From positions 1 through 64,000 of the forward strand of contig CAYXMS010000004.1 of the NCBI GenBank assembly GCA_964466185.1: a stretch of DNA of 64,000 nucleotides. Reading direction: 5' to 3'. Below are positions 62,405-64,000 of this stretch, piece after piece. The position numbers and the translations under genes were made by a program. The first letter of the stretch is position 1. Each line of letters begins with the position of its first letter. Origin of the DNA: CAZTYI01 sp964466185 (GTDB lineage Bacteria > Chlamydiota > Chlamydiia > Chlamydiales > SM23-39). Below the pieces are notes generated by a model. It made no database searches, was not told where the DNA came from, and saw only the letters and a program-made list of their open reading frames with translations.

Positions 62405-63754
62405 ATGAACTTGGAAGTAAAATTACAAAAAAGACTGCGCTTTTTAACGCAAGGGCTTTTTGTCAGCGGCTTTTTAAATATTTTTTTAGTTATTGTTTTA
62501 GCTTATTTTTCAGTTTCTAAACGCCATTTGATTAAAAAGGGCCTTTCTTCTATTAAAAAATATGAAAAACAAAAACAAAACTCAATCTCCAATAGCCGCT
62601 ATTTAAATGCTATTTATAGCCGTTCTTTTAAAGAACTTTTGGTGCTTTTGACCTCTAAAGAACTTTTAGAAGAAGGTTTTGCTAAAAGAGATTTTGCTTT
62701 GGGCTGTCTTTATACTTTCTGCCATTTCAATTTAGAAAAAGCACTGCCCGGTAAAGAATTGGAAAAACGCACATATAACTTTTTAGGTAAAGGAGGAGAG
62801 CCTAAAACAGTGGTTCTTTTTGCCGGACTCAGCGATGATAATTTTAATGATATTATTCATTACGGATGTTCGGAAAAATGGCCTTTTACTTCGGAGGGTC
62901 TGTTTAATTTTATTAAAAATTCCGCAGAGCCTATCGATGTGTCTTTGTTAAAAGCTTTTGCCGTTACCGAAGAGTTTTATGTTCTTAGTACTTTGTTTCA
63001 GGGACAGATAGATTTTCAAATTACACCCATGCAATTGATTAATCTAATTAAAAAATGTAGGTTTTCTTTTTTGGAAAATTTTGTCAAAGAACAAAAACAG
63101 CTGTTAAAAGCCGATTTAAAAGAAAGAAGATCCCTTTTTTTAATGGGCTGTTTGGAAGAAGGCGCTGATGAGGCGGCTTTTTTGCTGGTTAGAGGTAATC
63201 TCAGCTACCTTTTAAAAAAAGTAACAGATGTTCAGCTTCTAAAAATTTTATATGTTTTACAAAAGCCGTCAAATGAATTGTATCAGCTCTGTTTGGAGCT
63301 GGTCAAAAGCCCGCGCTCTAATGCTGTTTGGGAAAAATCTGCGCAAAAACTTTATCTGTTTGTTCAGGAAAAACCGCCGGAGCCTTTTTCTAGAGAAATT
63401 GTTTTGCGGCGATTTGCGCCCGGTTATTTAAAACAGCAAATCGGCCTGCAGAAAGCTGAAAATACATATGCTAATAACATGTGTATGAAAAAAACAGCTT
63501 CTGCACAGCAATCAAAAATTAAACAGATGCCTAATAAAATCGATACTAAGACTTTGACAAAACCGGCAAATACTTTAAAAACCATGTTTCGTAAAATTGT
63601 TAAAAATCCTGAACTATATATAGTTCAAAAAGGGGACAGTCTGTGGAAAATTGCCCATCGCCGCCAGATAAAAGTCTCAGATTTGATGCAGGCTAACAAT
63701 TTAAAAAATAGTAAAGTTAAACCGGGGCAAAAATTAAAAATCCCTAAAAAATAA
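62405..63754 (+). CDS. Membrane-anchored LysM protein (CT474-like position)
   Basis: I choose the ATG at 62405, with AAAAGG about eight bases upstream; an upstream start at 62327 would add 26 residues. One transmembrane helix follows (about residues 18-36, SGFLNIFLVIVLAYF). The middle ~330 residues are helical with no known domain. The C-terminal ~45 residues are a LysM domain (YIVQKGDSLWKIAHRRQIKV, ending KVKPGQKLKIPKK), which binds peptidoglycan. The protein is probably fixed in the inner membrane and reaches to peptidoglycan, perhaps at the division septum, the only place chlamydiae make it. It is divergent from pheT and convergent with yidD. Confidence 0.8.
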   Translation: MNLEVKLQKRLRFLTQGLFVSGFLNIFLVIVLAYFSVSKRHLIKKGLSSIKKYEKQKQNSISNSRYLNAIYSRSFKELLVLLTSKELLEEGFAKRDFALGCLYTFCHFNLEKALPGKELEKRTYNFLGKGGEPKTVVLFAGLSDDNFNDIIHYGCSEKWPFTSEGLFNFIKNSAEPIDVSLLKAFAVTEEFYVLSTLFQGQIDFQITPMQLINLIKKCRFSFLENFVKEQKQLLKADLKERRSLFLMGCLEEGADEAAFLLVRGNLSYLLKKVTDVQLLKILYVLQKPSNELYQLCLELVKSPRSNAVWEKSAQKLYLFVQEKPPEPFSREIVLRRFAPGYLKQQIGLQKAENTYANNMCMKKTASAQQSKIKQMPNKIDTKTLTKPANTLKTMFRKIVKNPELYIVQKGDSLWKIAHRRQIKVSDLMQANNLKNSKVKPGQKLKIPKK

Positions 63755-63759
63755 ACTTG

Positions 63760-63966
63760 TTAAAGAGGATCTTTTCCCCCTTTGTGATAAGGATGGCATT
63801 TCAAGAGTCTTTTTACTGTTAAAATAAATCCTTTATAACAGCCATGCTTTTTGAAGGCATCGATGGCATAATTAGAACAGGTCGGCTCAAATCGGCAGAC
63901 GGAACCAAAAAATGGCCGTAAAGTTAGCTGATAAATTTTAATTAAAAAAATAAAAATGAATTTCAT
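63760..63966 (-). CDS. yidD: Membrane protein insertion efficiency factor YidD
   Basis: The 68-residue protein is a complete YidD: an amphipathic N-terminal helix (MKFIFIFLIKIYQLTLRPFF) followed by VCRFEPTCSNYAIDAFKKHG and the KRLLKCHPYHKGG end, with all cysteines in place. YidD helps the YidC insertase in other bacteria. It lies 5 bases from the end of the convergent LysM gene. The position equals CT473 in Chlamydia. Confidence 0.93.
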   Translation of the reverse strand: MKFIFIFLIKIYQLTLRPFFGSVCRFEPTCSNYAIDAFKKHGCYKGFILTVKRLLKCHPYHKGGKDPL

Positions 63967-64000
63967 ATTTCAACTTTTATTTGGTTGTTTCTTTGATAAA

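Overview
The window comes from an AT-rich genome of the phylum Chlamydiota, most likely a chlamydia outside the family Chlamydiaceae (an 'environmental' or amoeba-associated lineage). Gene content and order match known chlamydial blocks: a CT663-CT674-type type III secretion (T3SS) cluster, clpX-clpP-tig-tRNA-SNF2-mreB (CT705-CT709), lptB-lptA-lptC-kdsA (CT653-CT655), nfo-rpsD (CT625-CT626) and yidD-CT474-pheT-CT476. An asparaginyl-tRNA synthetase and large repeat proteins absent from Chlamydiaceae argue for a non-Chlamydiaceae member. CT-number assignments rest on remembered gene order and domain content, not on a search.

Layout. 1-3183: a long ankyrin-like repeat protein, broken by an assembly gap. 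3430-6752: a SulP anion transporter and a secreted protein of unknown function. 6815-21484 (minus strand): the T3SS cluster, from a CesT-type chaperone and FHA-domain SctD through needle, needle chaperones, rod-like protein, ATPase, stalk, ruler (with a second assembly gap), C-ring, a Ser/Thr kinase and the secretin; a lipoprotein and a cysteine-less YidD-like protein follow the secretin. 21883-25231: a translocator operon (CopB- and CopD-like) with a near-consensus promoter. 25620-31358: a 1912-residue protein of diverged repeats next to the translocators. 31607-32944: a divergent coiled-coil protein. 32956-47301: protease and chaperone genes, a tRNA-Gly, a SNF2 helicase, mreB, dtd, ndk, a glycosyltransferase, and LPS transport and Kdo synthesis genes. 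47378-50179: small genes, a tRNA-Arg, a KH protein and rluD. 50420-50624: a relic of an IS200/IS605-type element. 50885-53347: a candidate effector combining tyrosine motifs, a SopB/IpgD-like CX5R phosphatase signature and an IQ motif. 53546-63966: recX, asnS, nfo, rpsD, lipoproteins, pheT, a LysM protein and yidD.

How it fits together. The first half is dominated by one secretion machine and its likely cargo: basal body and needle (SctC, D, F, Q, N, O, P), chaperones, pore-forming translocators and nearby large repeat proteins that look like secreted products. The second half is mostly conserved housekeeping, with one strong effector candidate (50885-53347) whose promoter has the same -35, -10 and spacing as that of the translocator operon. 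Both 100-N gaps lie inside tandemly repeated coding sequence. Repeat arithmetic shows that each interrupted gene is a single open frame if the gap really holds 63+108n bases (first) or 44+255n bases (second).
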